Shown: positions 1 through 6,592 of the stretch, piece by piece
Layout of the letters: every line of letters begins with the position of its first letter
How positions within the stretch are numbered: position 1 is the first letter of the stretch
Source of the DNA: Chrysochromulina tobinii
Taxonomy: Eukaryota > Haptophyta > Prymnesiales > Chrysochromulinaceae
Assembly: GCA_001275005.1 (NCBI GenBank)
Contig: JWZX01002928.1
Coordinates: 1-16,489, forward strand
Reading direction: 5' to 3'
Length of the DNA: 16,489 nucleotides
Made by a program: the position numbers and the translations under genes
Notes under the pieces: model-generated
The model's input: only the letters and a program-made list of their open reading frames with translations
Databases searched by the model: none
What the model was told of the DNA's origin: nothing

Positions 1-521
1 GGTACCATCGCGGTCCCCTAACTCCCAGGGGTTCTCAGATTACACACTCGCCACTACTGGCCTGAGACCCCTGACCTGAGCTGGAGCCTGCGCGAGTGCG
101 CGTGTCATAATTTATTCGAGGGCTTGGGACAACCGCGGCGTCCCGACGTCCAAATACACACAAAACACAACGAAACCGAGAACGCATCGTCCAGATCGAC
201 CACTCCGCTCGGACCTAGCTCGGACCGCGCCGGGGAGCGGCGGGCGCGCCGCCGCCGCGTGGGCACGCGGTGCCGGTGGGGCGCGCCAGCGCGGCACCCC
301 TCGCCCTCGCTGTTCCTCGCTGCTCGCACCTGTCGGCCCTCGCGCCAACGACCACTACTCGCGCACTGTATCGGTCGTATAGCTGCCTTGCCCTGTACCA
401 CCGGCACCGCACTATCCCCGAGCTCGTGCGTTCGCATCAGCTGCCATGACCCGTGTGTCGCACTGGGGCCTCTCTTTTCAGAGTACGAACTGGAGAGTTG
501 AGAGTTATGAATGTCAGATGT
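1..521. other. Intergenic flank, no supported gene
   Basis: This stretch lies beyond the 3' end of the minus-strand gene that stops at 522, so it should hold that gene's 3' untranslated region plus spacer. Short open frames exist on both strands, but they are arginine- and proline-rich, overlap one another and show no recognisable domain. That is what GC-rich non-coding sequence gives by chance. I see no tRNA, repeat array or clear poly(A) signal. Confidence 0.5.
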
Positions 522-1736
522 TCAGAAGGGCAGCAGGCGGTGCGTGAGCTCAGCGCGCAGCCGCTCATACTCGGGTAGCCCCATAGCGCCGGGGAATCCT
601 CCCGCCTCCAGCACGGCGAGGCGCAAGTACCGGATGAGCGAGCAGGAGCGCCATAGCGTGGCGAACGGTGCGGCCTCCTCACCCGTAGCCTCACCAAATG
701 TCGGCGATATCGACGGCAGACCAAGGTTAGGGAGCGAGGTGAGGAGAGGCGAGGTGAGGACGGCTTCGGCAGCGGTGCCGGTGCCGGTGCTGCCGCCCGC
801 ACTCTCGGTGGCGTCGCCGCCCTCCGAGCCGTGCGGGTGCTCGTGCCACGCCGGGGGGTCGAAGCGCAGCAGTGTGGGATCCAGTGGTGGATGGGCCTCG
901 AGCCAGATCGCATACGACCCGAGCTCGTTCATGGCGCTCTCGTGTGCGTGGTCCTTGGAAAAGGCGTCCGGGGCGAGGTGGAGCACCGGCGCCGTGCGGA
1001 ACGCGAAGCCCTCGTCGATCGAGAAGCTCGTGGGAAGTGTGAACTCCTCTGGCGTGAAATCCCCGGCAGCGTCCGCGTTGAGCACTGCGGCTGCGTGAGC
1101 AACCCATAACGGGTCGACCCGACGGACTGTCCATGGGGTGCGGCGCGACGCGGAAGCCGTCGTGGAGCCACTGCTGTGGCCGCCGCCAAAGCCACTCCGC
1201 GCCACGCACATCGACTGTGGCAGCGCCTGGCGCCACCAGGCGACGTGTTTGGCGTCCAGAGGATCGGCAAGCGTGATGCCGCCCACGTGGCGCCAGAGCA
1301 GTTCGAGCGCGAGCGGCACGGAAAACCCGCGCTCGCGCAGTGGCTGGAGCAGCGCGTCGAGATCCGTGATGGGCGTCAGCAACGGTCGACCTGAGCGCTC
1401 GCAATGCTTGGCCAGTGGGTACCCGTGAGCAGCAAGGCGTTCGCTGATCCTTTCGAGGTTGCGCCGGAGCCTTCTCATCGCGTCGGCGAGTATGGGTGTG
1501 GCACGAGTAATGTCGCCACTGGCAAGCGCCTCGTCGAGCGCCTTGGGTCCCGGATATGGTGGCGGCAGCGAACTCTTGAGGCTCTCCATCGGAGCGGCGA
1601 GGCGCGCGCGGAAGCCTCGAGAGGTTTGGCTCAGAGCGGCGGTGGCTTCGAGGATGAGCGGGTCAGCGAGGGCTCGGAGAGGGCTGGGAACGAAGGCGTA
1701 CGCGAGCACATCGTCGCTGAGGGTGTCGAGCGGCAT
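522..1736 (-). CDS. F-box-like / SMI1-KNR4-like (SUKH-type) protein
   Basis: This is a 404-residue protein starting at the first in-frame ATG (1736); the upstream extension to 1778 begins with GTG. Residues 1-50 (PLDTLSDDVLAYAF, then LSQTSRGFRARL) resemble a weak F-box helix pattern. From about residue 95 the order of motifs fits bacterial-type SMI1/KNR4-like proteins: RLAAHGYP (100-107), PLALELLWRHVGGITL (141-156), DPLWV (208-212), HLAPDAFSKDH (253-263) and YLRLAVLEAGGFPGA (370-384). A Gly/Ser/Thr-rich insert (about 305-322) separates the last two. Family members act as protein-interaction modules: fungal Knr4/Smi1 in cell-wall signalling, bacterial SUKH proteins as toxin-immunity partners. 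The protein's role here is unknown. It is divergent from the gene at 1953. No introns are needed. Family assignment is from remembered motif patterns, and the F-box call is the weaker part. Confidence 0.6.
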   Translation of the reverse strand: MPLDTLSDDVLAYAFVPSPLRALADPLILEATAALSQTSRGFRARLAAPMESLKSSLPPPYPGPKALDEALASGDITRATPILADAMRRLRRNLERISERLAAHGYPLAKHCERSGRPLLTPITDLDALLQPLRERGFSVPLALELLWRHVGGITLADPLDAKHVAWWRQALPQSMCVARSGFGGGHSSGSTTASASRRTPWTVRRVDPLWVAHAAAVLNADAAGDFTPEEFTLPTSFSIDEGFAFRTAPVLHLAPDAFSKDHAHESAMNELGSYAIWLEAHPPLDPTLLRFDPPAWHEHPHGSEGGDATESAGGSTGTGTAAEAVLTSPLLTSLPNLGLPSISPTFGEATGEEAAPFATLWRSCSLIRYLRLAVLEAGGFPGAMGLPEYERLRAELTHRLLPF

Positions 1737-1952
1737 CGGACGGATCCAATCGGTAACAAAGGAGGAGCTACCCCTCACTCGAATTCAGCCGCGTAGAAGC
1801 GCACTTTGCGCTTCGTCAAAGTCGGAACGAAATCGTCACGTCGTACGTGTTCGAAAAATGAACCAGCCCGTCCGCGCGGAGGCACAAACCCCCACGGCGC
1901 GTGGTTACACAAACCAACTCACAAACCCCACACTTTCGTCCACGCCAACGGC
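1737..1952. promoter_or_regulatory. Divergent promoter region of genes at 1736(-) and 1953(+)
   Basis: About 216 bases separate two divergent ATG codons, so both promoters and 5' leaders must lie here or overlap the genes. It contains a perfect inverted repeat at 1796-1814 (arms GAAGCGCA/TGCGCTTC, loop CTT) and a smaller dyad CACGT-CGT-ACGTG near 1837-1849. No clear TATA box is visible. The regulatory role is inferred from position only. Confidence 0.4.
1796..1814. repeat. 8-bp-arm inverted repeat in divergent promoter
   Basis: GAAGCGCA, loop CTT, then TGCGCTTC: a perfect hairpin-capable dyad lying between two divergent genes. It could be a transcription-factor site or chance; an arm of this length with a small loop is expected about once in a window of this size. 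Confidence 0.4.
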
Positions 1953-2783
1953 ATGGGGTCCTACTTCAGCGTCGCCGTGCCGCAATGGGAGCTGGAGCTG
2001 ATATCGAAGTGGCCTCAGGGTGCCATGATCGTGTCCTGGATCGGCGACGGCGACAATGCCAAGCTCAGCATCACCATCATCGATGGGAGCGGCTCGAAGC
2101 TCATGAGCCTACGTGGCGGCACAGGCTCGCCGTCTGCGTTCAAGATGACGAAGCCGTTGCCCGCATTGATCGTCTCGCCAATCAGCGGCACGAAATTTGT
2201 GTCTGAAAAGCAGCTGACGACCCTGTCGAAGAAGCCATTGCGCACGATAGCTAGGGAACCGTCGAGAATGGACGTATCGTGGTCGCCACTGCTCGTGCGG
2301 CGCAAGGGCAACGACAGTTCGGGCTTATGGGAGACGACCTCGGCGTACTCGGGTGCGTTGGCGAACATGCTGAGCGTTCAGAGCGACGACGCCCGCGTTC
2401 GGCTATGGCGTGGCAAACCACCAGCCGACGCATCAGCAGCCGAGAGCCGCAAGGCAGACTTGCTCGCATACATCGACCTCGAGTGGGGCCGTCCCACAAG
2501 GGCCGATGGCACGGAGGACATGTCGGGGACGCACGTGTACCGGGTGTATTGGGCACCGGGCACCGGCGAATGGGCCGAGGACGACCGCTGCCTCCTGCTG
2601 ACGCTCTTGACCGATCTTTTTTGGTCTCTAGGCGACATGAGCCTTCACTTTGGAGGTCTCCTGTGGGCCACCCATGCGCATGGGGCTGCGGAGCAGGAGC
2701 TGGAGGCGACGCAATCCATCGTGACCCAGGCGCTGGCGAGGGACATGCAGAGAGAACGTCTCCTCCAGGTGTTAAGATTGTAG
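1953..2783 (+). CDS. Unrecognised 276-residue protein, possibly N-myristoylated
   Basis: I do not recognise this protein. The first in-frame ATG is at 1953; the frame stays open upstream to 1806, but only with a TTG codon and low-complexity R/P/H-rich translation. The N-terminus MGSYFSVAVP has Gly2 and Ser6, compatible with an N-myristoylation signal. The first half looks like a beta-rich globular domain (MIVSWIGDGD at 25-34, KLSITIIDGSGSKLMSL at 37-53, ALIVSPISGTKFVS at 71-84, then RMDVSWSPLLVRR at 105-117). The second half has THVYRVYWAPGTGEW (193-207), a hydrophobic segment rich in Leu/Phe/Trp (LLLTLLTDLFWSLGDMSLHFGGLLW, about 214-238) and an amphipathic C-terminal helix. The hydrophobic stretch holds Asp and His and is not a clear membrane span. 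It is divergent from the SMI1-like gene. Codon use and intact length support a real gene. Confidence 0.65.
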   Translation: MGSYFSVAVPQWELELISKWPQGAMIVSWIGDGDNAKLSITIIDGSGSKLMSLRGGTGSPSAFKMTKPLPALIVSPISGTKFVSEKQLTTLSKKPLRTIAREPSRMDVSWSPLLVRRKGNDSSGLWETTSAYSGALANMLSVQSDDARVRLWRGKPPADASAAESRKADLLAYIDLEWGRPTRADGTEDMSGTHVYRVYWAPGTGEWAEDDRCLLLTLLTDLFWSLGDMSLHFGGLLWATHAHGAAEQELEATQSIVTQALARDMQRERLLQVLRL

Positions 2784-3050
2784 ACGCCCGGCCACGCCCC
2801 GGCCCGGGTCCGCCCGTCGCGGCTCGAGTTGGTCTAGTACTGTACCGTCCGGTACATGAGTCTGCGAGCCTGCAGACATCGTTAACGACATGATGATCAT
2901 GGGTGCTCGCCTTTCGTGAACACTGAGCACCATCGAGACCGAATCCCTTGTGCACGGAGATCCGCCGCAGATGCTCACGAGAATTACGAAGTTTCTAGTT
3001 TGGCTCTTCGCCCAAGTGCGACTTGGCAAAAACCAAAATCGCGTGAAGAC
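2784..3050. other. Spacer with 7-bp inverted repeat
   Basis: This is the interval between two plus-strand genes. It contains a dyad at 2841-2856 (TGTACCG, TC, CGGTACA) 58 bases after the upstream stop codon, within a GC-rich leader. It should hold the upstream gene's 3' end and the promoter of the hydrolase gene. No TATA box or additional coding sequence is apparent. Confidence 0.35.
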
Positions 3051-3872
3051 ATGAGTCACGCGGGGAAGACGACGGTGCTCGAAGGTGTCCAGCTCACCAG
3101 CGATAATCGGCCTCGCGCCGACGGTCGCTTGAAGCGGATACCTTTCGACCTCCTCGGCCCAGCTGAAGCAACAGGCGGCGCAATCTTCCTTCACGGATTT
3201 GGAGGCAACAAACTTGCTCTGCGCCACCATGCCCTGGCGCTGGCAAAACTCGGGGCGAAAGCTTTTGCGCCGGATCTGATCTCCCTGACAGAAGGTGGGA
3301 CGTTTCGCGAGATATGGGTCGATCGCAGCGTGCCTTCTGCTCAAGCGAACAATGCAAGCCAAATCGTTGCCCATGCACAGTTTCTGGACGTGAAGCGACT
3401 TGCTCTTGTCGGCCATTCTGCCGGCGGCAGCATTGCTTTGGAGGCAGCCATCATGTTACAGGCTGCGGGGAAGTCGCCAGCAGTCGTCATCTTGCTCGAT
3501 GCGGTGCTCTGGGACGGCACGATTGAGAGGTGCGCTCAACTCGACCTCTCACAGACCCGCCTGGTGAGCTTGAGGAGCGAGCCCTCCGCCTGGAACAAGA
3601 ACGGGAACGTCGCCCTGGGGCTACGTCGTATCCCACAAAGCATCCCTGGTGCACTTGTCGATGTGAAACTCATAGGGAGCAAGCATGGCGACGCCATGCC
3701 GGCCTCTCGCCTACTCAAACTCCTTGGTATCGTCGGGACCGGCTTTCGGAATACGAACCAGCTCGTGGAAGCGGCGCTTCGTGAAGGGCTCGCATTGGAA
3801 TCAGGGACGAGCACACTCGCTCAACTGATCGACGCGCTGCGTGATGAGGGCGTGCTCCAAATCTACTCTTGA
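3051..3872 (+). CDS. Alpha/beta hydrolase fold protein
   Basis: This is a 273-residue protein from the first in-frame ATG (3051); the longer frame from 2916 starts with GTG. It has hallmarks of a serine alpha/beta hydrolase. The oxyanion-hole motif HGFGG (48-52) follows strand GAIFL. The nucleophile elbow GHSAGG has Ser123 after strand LALV. VVILLDAVLWDG (145-156) follows as the next core strand. The late histidine in GSKHGD (His212) can complete the triad; Asp150 or a residue in the SLRSEPSAW segment could be the acid. The missing lid and short length suggest a small esterase, lipase-like enzyme or thioesterase. No signal peptide is evident, so a cytosolic or organellar location is likely. 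The C-terminal tail (about 233-273) is helical and not needed for the fold. Substrate cannot be read from sequence. Confidence 0.8.
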   Translation: MSHAGKTTVLEGVQLTSDNRPRADGRLKRIPFDLLGPAEATGGAIFLHGFGGNKLALRHHALALAKLGAKAFAPDLISLTEGGTFREIWVDRSVPSAQANNASQIVAHAQFLDVKRLALVGHSAGGSIALEAAIMLQAAGKSPAVVILLDAVLWDGTIERCAQLDLSQTRLVSLRSEPSAWNKNGNVALGLRRIPQSIPGALVDVKLIGSKHGDAMPASRLLKLLGIVGTGFRNTNQLVEAALREGLALESGTSTLAQLIDALRDEGVLQIYS

Positions 3873-3879
3873 GGTCTCG

Positions 3880-3896
3880 ATCTCGAGCCTCGAGAT
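3880..3896. repeat. 8-bp-arm inverted repeat just after hydrolase stop
   Basis: ATCTCGAG, one central C, then CTCGAGAT, starting 8 bases after the TGA stop. It could fold as a cruciform or be a binding site, but a one-base loop makes an RNA hairpin poor unless the stem opens. Its role in 3' end formation is unsupported beyond position. Confidence 0.35.
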
Positions 3897-4036
3897 GGTT
3901 AGCCCCGCGGCGACGTATTGTAGACGAGGGACGCGACGCTGAAAACATCCGGGGGGAGCCTTATAGAGTTCCTATTTTTGTGTCCTAACCACTCCAGATA
4001 CCCAAAAATGGAAAAGAGAGAGGGGGCGCGGAGTGA

Positions 4037-4999
4037 ATGTTTTCTTGGACATTGCTCACGCTCCTCGTGCGTGTGAGCAACGGTCTAACCATTGTTGTCG
4101 CGGCTGCAAATGGCAAGGTCGGCCGTCATGTCCTCGCAGCTCTTGCTGGGAAAGACAGTCTTACCATCGTTCCGCTCGTGCGGTCAACATCAAGGCTGCG
4201 TGCCGAGCTGGAGCGCCTGGACCTTTCTGCGTCGCTTTGCGATGCGATGGTTCGCGATGCGATAGAATGCGACTACACGGATACCGATGCCGTCTCCGCC
4301 GCTTTCTCCAAAATCCGCCCGGGTCTGATTAGCTTCAACGAGCTGCGACTCTTCCTCGCCACCGGCAATGGACCGCGGCAGGCAGAGGCAGAGTGCAACG
4401 TGCTGCAGGCAGCGCGGCGAGTGGGAGTGACCTACGTCGTGAAGCTCTCGACGGCAACGCAGGTGCTGGAGATGGAGAGCGGCCCGTATCAAGCGCACCG
4501 GCAGGTTGAGGCCGCGCTGCAACAGGCCGAATCGCTTTGCTACACCGTGCTGCGCCCTAACATCTTCATGCAGATGACCGCCGCGCCGCTCATCGGCATT
4601 GGCGCGGCGCTCGCTCACACAGATGCGTGCGTGCATCCCTTTGCGGACACGCCCATCTCGATGGTCGATGCCCGCGACGTGGGCGCCGTGGCAGCGACCC
4701 TGCTGAGCGCACGAGAGCCCCGAGAGCGGAATGCCCAAATTTTGGAGCTCACCGGCCCCAAAGCGGTGACCTACCGTGAGCTCGCGCAGTGCCTCTCGAG
4801 CGTGCGACCGCGGCCGGTGTCATGCGAGCCAGTCTCCTTGGAGGAGCACGTGTCGGCGCCGTCACTGCGCGCCTTCCTCGGGACTCTCTCGCGCTGCTCG
4901 GCGACTTCGACGACCATCGAGGAGTGTCTTGGCCGCCCTGCCACACCGCTTGCGGAATTCGTACTACGCCAAGCCGCTGAGTTTCAGCCGGCCATTTAG
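4037..4999 (+). CDS. NmrA-like / atypical short-chain dehydrogenase (NAD(P)-binding)
   Basis: This 320-residue protein matches the NmrA-like, quinone-oxidoreductase-2-like branch of atypical SDRs. LTIVVAAANGKVGRHV (17-32) is the first Rossmann strand and a glycine-rich dinucleotide loop of the GxxGxxG type, with the first Gly replaced by Ala. LVRS (47-50) fits the end of strand 2, where NADP phosphate is usually held by Arg. EAECNVLQAARRVGVTYVVKLSTA (117-140) and the His-containing GPYQAHRQVEAAL (149-161) lead into YTVLRPNIFMQ (169-179), a signature of this family. PFADTPISMVDARDVGAVAA (201-220) is the usual late motif. The Tyr-x-x-x-Lys catalytic pair of classical SDRs is absent, as is common in NmrA-like redox sensors. 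The first 15 residues (MFSWTLLTLLVRVSN) precede the fold and may be a wrong start or a targeting stretch. Confidence 0.85.
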   Translation: MFSWTLLTLLVRVSNGLTIVVAAANGKVGRHVLAALAGKDSLTIVPLVRSTSRLRAELERLDLSASLCDAMVRDAIECDYTDTDAVSAAFSKIRPGLISFNELRLFLATGNGPRQAEAECNVLQAARRVGVTYVVKLSTATQVLEMESGPYQAHRQVEAALQQAESLCYTVLRPNIFMQMTAAPLIGIGAALAHTDACVHPFADTPISMVDARDVGAVAATLLSAREPRERNAQILELTGPKAVTYRELAQCLSSVRPRPVSCEPVSLEEHVSAPSLRAFLGTLSRCSATSTTIEECLGRPATPLAEFVLRQAAEFQPAI

Positions 5000-5496
5000 G
5001 GATTAGGCGCACCTCGCTACCGATTGACAGCGTGTCCTCCAAGAGACGCAACGAGGTGTGTCTCGTCGTCGTGTGTGGCCGGCCGCGTACAGTGCGCACA
5101 ACGCCCAACGCGTTTCTTATGCGTCTTCGCGCGGCGCGACGACCGTTCGCGAGATTGCAGATTCGACCGAAATCTTGCACTTTTGCATTCCCAGCCCCTT
5201 GCCCAGCCCCTTCTCAGACGGATCAATCGGAAGCGGGGGTCGGCCCGCGGGTGCCGGGGTGCGCCGCGCGCGCGATCTAGGGAAAGCGATAATCATTCAT
5301 AGGGGCGCAGGCCCGCCGCCTTTTTCCACGTCGACACCCTTGAATATGTCAAACAAAAATGAATTGTGGCTCTTCCGGACATGTACAAGACGGTTGCAAC
5401 GTTGCATGCGAAAGCGCATGGTTGTTTGGGGCACCCTATAATTCGTGCCCGGTAAAAAATAAATTCAATCCTCAGTGACATTCAATCTATGACGCC
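5000..5496. other. Intergenic region with a dyad cluster near its 3' end
   Basis: About 500 bases lie between two plus-strand genes. Overlapping Arg-rich open frames show no domain and are probably chance. The last 100 bases are clearly richer in A/T than the rest and hold the palindromes and the TATAAT described at 5396-5450, plus an AATAAA at 5458-5463. This is consistent with the upstream gene's 3' region followed by the promoter of the Tudor-like gene. Confidence 0.45.
5396..5450 (+). promoter_or_regulatory. Candidate core promoter: three dyads and TATAAT
   Basis: This lies 47-101 bases upstream of the ATG at 5497. It contains a perfect palindrome GCAACGTTGC (5396-5405), a hairpin CATGCG-AAAG-CGCATG (5405-5420), and an inverted repeat GGGCAC/GTGCCC (5429-5434 and 5445-5450) whose loop contains TATAAT (5437-5442). 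Position and lower GC content suggest a promoter. Which element matters is unknown. Confidence 0.4.
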
Positions 5497-6370
5497 ATGG
5501 AAACCGCCTCATGGATTGAGGAGGCCAAGCATGCGATGAATGAGGAGCTTGCTGCTGCAGAGGAGCTCTCAAAATGGATGCGATGCCAGCGCAGCCGTAG
5601 GCGCCAGCAGCGTACCAACGAGCTCGTCACCGCGCCCGCGGGGACACCCCGCACAATAAGTCTACAGGCTATTCAGCAAGGTCATGGTCCTGGGTCGGGC
5701 GCCGTTATTTCCGCACTCTAAATCCAAGCACGAGGTCGCGTGGATGGAACCCTGGGGCGCTGGAACCGTCGGAGCGGTAGCAGCGGCGCCTGGAGTTGCT
5801 TCAGCGGTTCGCGTCTCAGTCCAAGATGTTCCAAGATTTGCCCCGGATGACTCGCACTCGGAGTCGATGAGCTTCGAGCCCGTGCTAAACCTGGGCATGC
5901 GCGTGCTCGCTCGCTTCCTGGCCTCGGAGCCCAAAGAAAAACGGCGCAACAAGGCAGGCGCCAATAAGTGGTGGCGCGGCACGATCGTGGGGGTAGGCGC
6001 AGGCGGATTCACGTACGACGTCGAGTACGACGACAAGGTAATCGAGCAGGGCGTGCATGCCCGATTTGTGCAACGGCTCGACGAGGCGGAACCGATAAAG
6101 GAGCCGAAGGAGCCGGCGTGGCCGGTGGAGCCGATGGAGAGGGCAAAAGTTCACAGGTACGACCTCGCAGCCTCGACGGAGCATGAGCAGCTGCCGGACT
6201 TCGGCCTCCAGCAAGTTCGGATCTCCAAGGTAGAGGCCGTGATGGCGCAGGCGCGCCTGTTGATGAGAAGAAGCTCGGCACCCCACGTCAGGCTCCGGGC
6301 CTTGCGCTCACTCGGAACGAGCGATGGCGGCGCGAGCGGCGATGGCAGAGTGGGTTTGAACATCAATTAA
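5497..6370 (+). CDS. Tudor/agenet-like domain protein, probable two-exon gene
   Basis: The start at 5497 sits in a near-ideal context (GACGCCATGG). The first frame (METASWIEEAKHAMNEELAA..., about 61 residues, helical and charged) runs into a stop at 5721. A second frame carries the recognisable domain. Removing a GT-AG intron at 5681-5804 joins them in frame to give about 249 residues. The domain is NLGMRVLARF, then NKWWRGTIVGVGAGGF and TYDVEYDDKVIEQGVHARFVQRL: the beta-barrel pattern of Tudor/agenet modules, with aromatic Trp/Tyr/Phe positions that in relatives bind methylated Lys/Arg or proline-rich partners. After it comes a Pro/Glu-rich segment (EPIKEPKEPAWPVEP) and a basic helical tail. 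A chromatin or RNA-protein adaptor role is inferred. Without splicing, translation could instead start at 5684 or 5746 and keep the Tudor domain. Confidence 0.65.
5681..5804 (+). other. Candidate 124-base GT-AG intron in Tudor-like gene
   Basis: The donor is GCAAG/GTCATG and the acceptor TTGCTTCAG/CGG. Exon 1 ends in phase 1 (184 coding bases), and the acceptor restores exactly the frame of the Tudor domain. GT dinucleotides 6 bases downstream give alternative donors in the same phase. The evidence is positional only: the second frame is itself open across this stretch, so an unspliced alternative start is possible. Confidence 0.4.
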
Positions 6371-6592
6371 GGACTGACGACCACTCACACGACAGTGCTG
6401 CGGCGCGGCAGAGCGGCAGCGGAACCGTTAGCGGAACGGCGGAAGGTAGTAATCAGATATCGGAAATACGCGTGGCACGAGACAGTGAGAAGTGTTGCCA
6501 TACACATTCCGGGTGATGAGACATGACTCATGAGTATTCGGGCGACCGCAACTACTCCTGGTACGTACTAAGTCGGGATCTGATGCCGCTTC
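6371..6592. other. Convergent 3' spacer
   Basis: This spacer separates the stop codons of a plus-strand and a minus-strand gene, so it should hold both 3' ends. It contains short palindromes ACTCATGAGT (6526-6535) and GTACGTAC (6561-6568). No coding sequence or poly(A) hexamer is apparent. Confidence 0.4.

Noticed and set aside
124-501. Plus-strand 125-codon open frame near the window start
   Set aside because: It is Arg/Ser/Pro-rich, overlaps other equally open frames and has no domain. It also lies in the 3' flank of the minus-strand gene.
2841-2856. 7-bp inverted repeat after the 276-residue gene, and similar ones at 3880-3896 and 9700-9719, as shared 3'-end signals
   Set aside because: The sequences differ from one another. 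Dyads with 7-8-bp arms are expected a few times by chance in a GC-rich 16-kb window.
5024-5441. Several overlapping short plus-strand frames between the NmrA-like and Tudor-like genes
   Set aside because: Their compositions are Arg/Ala/Pro-rich, they overlap in all three frames and no product is recognisable.
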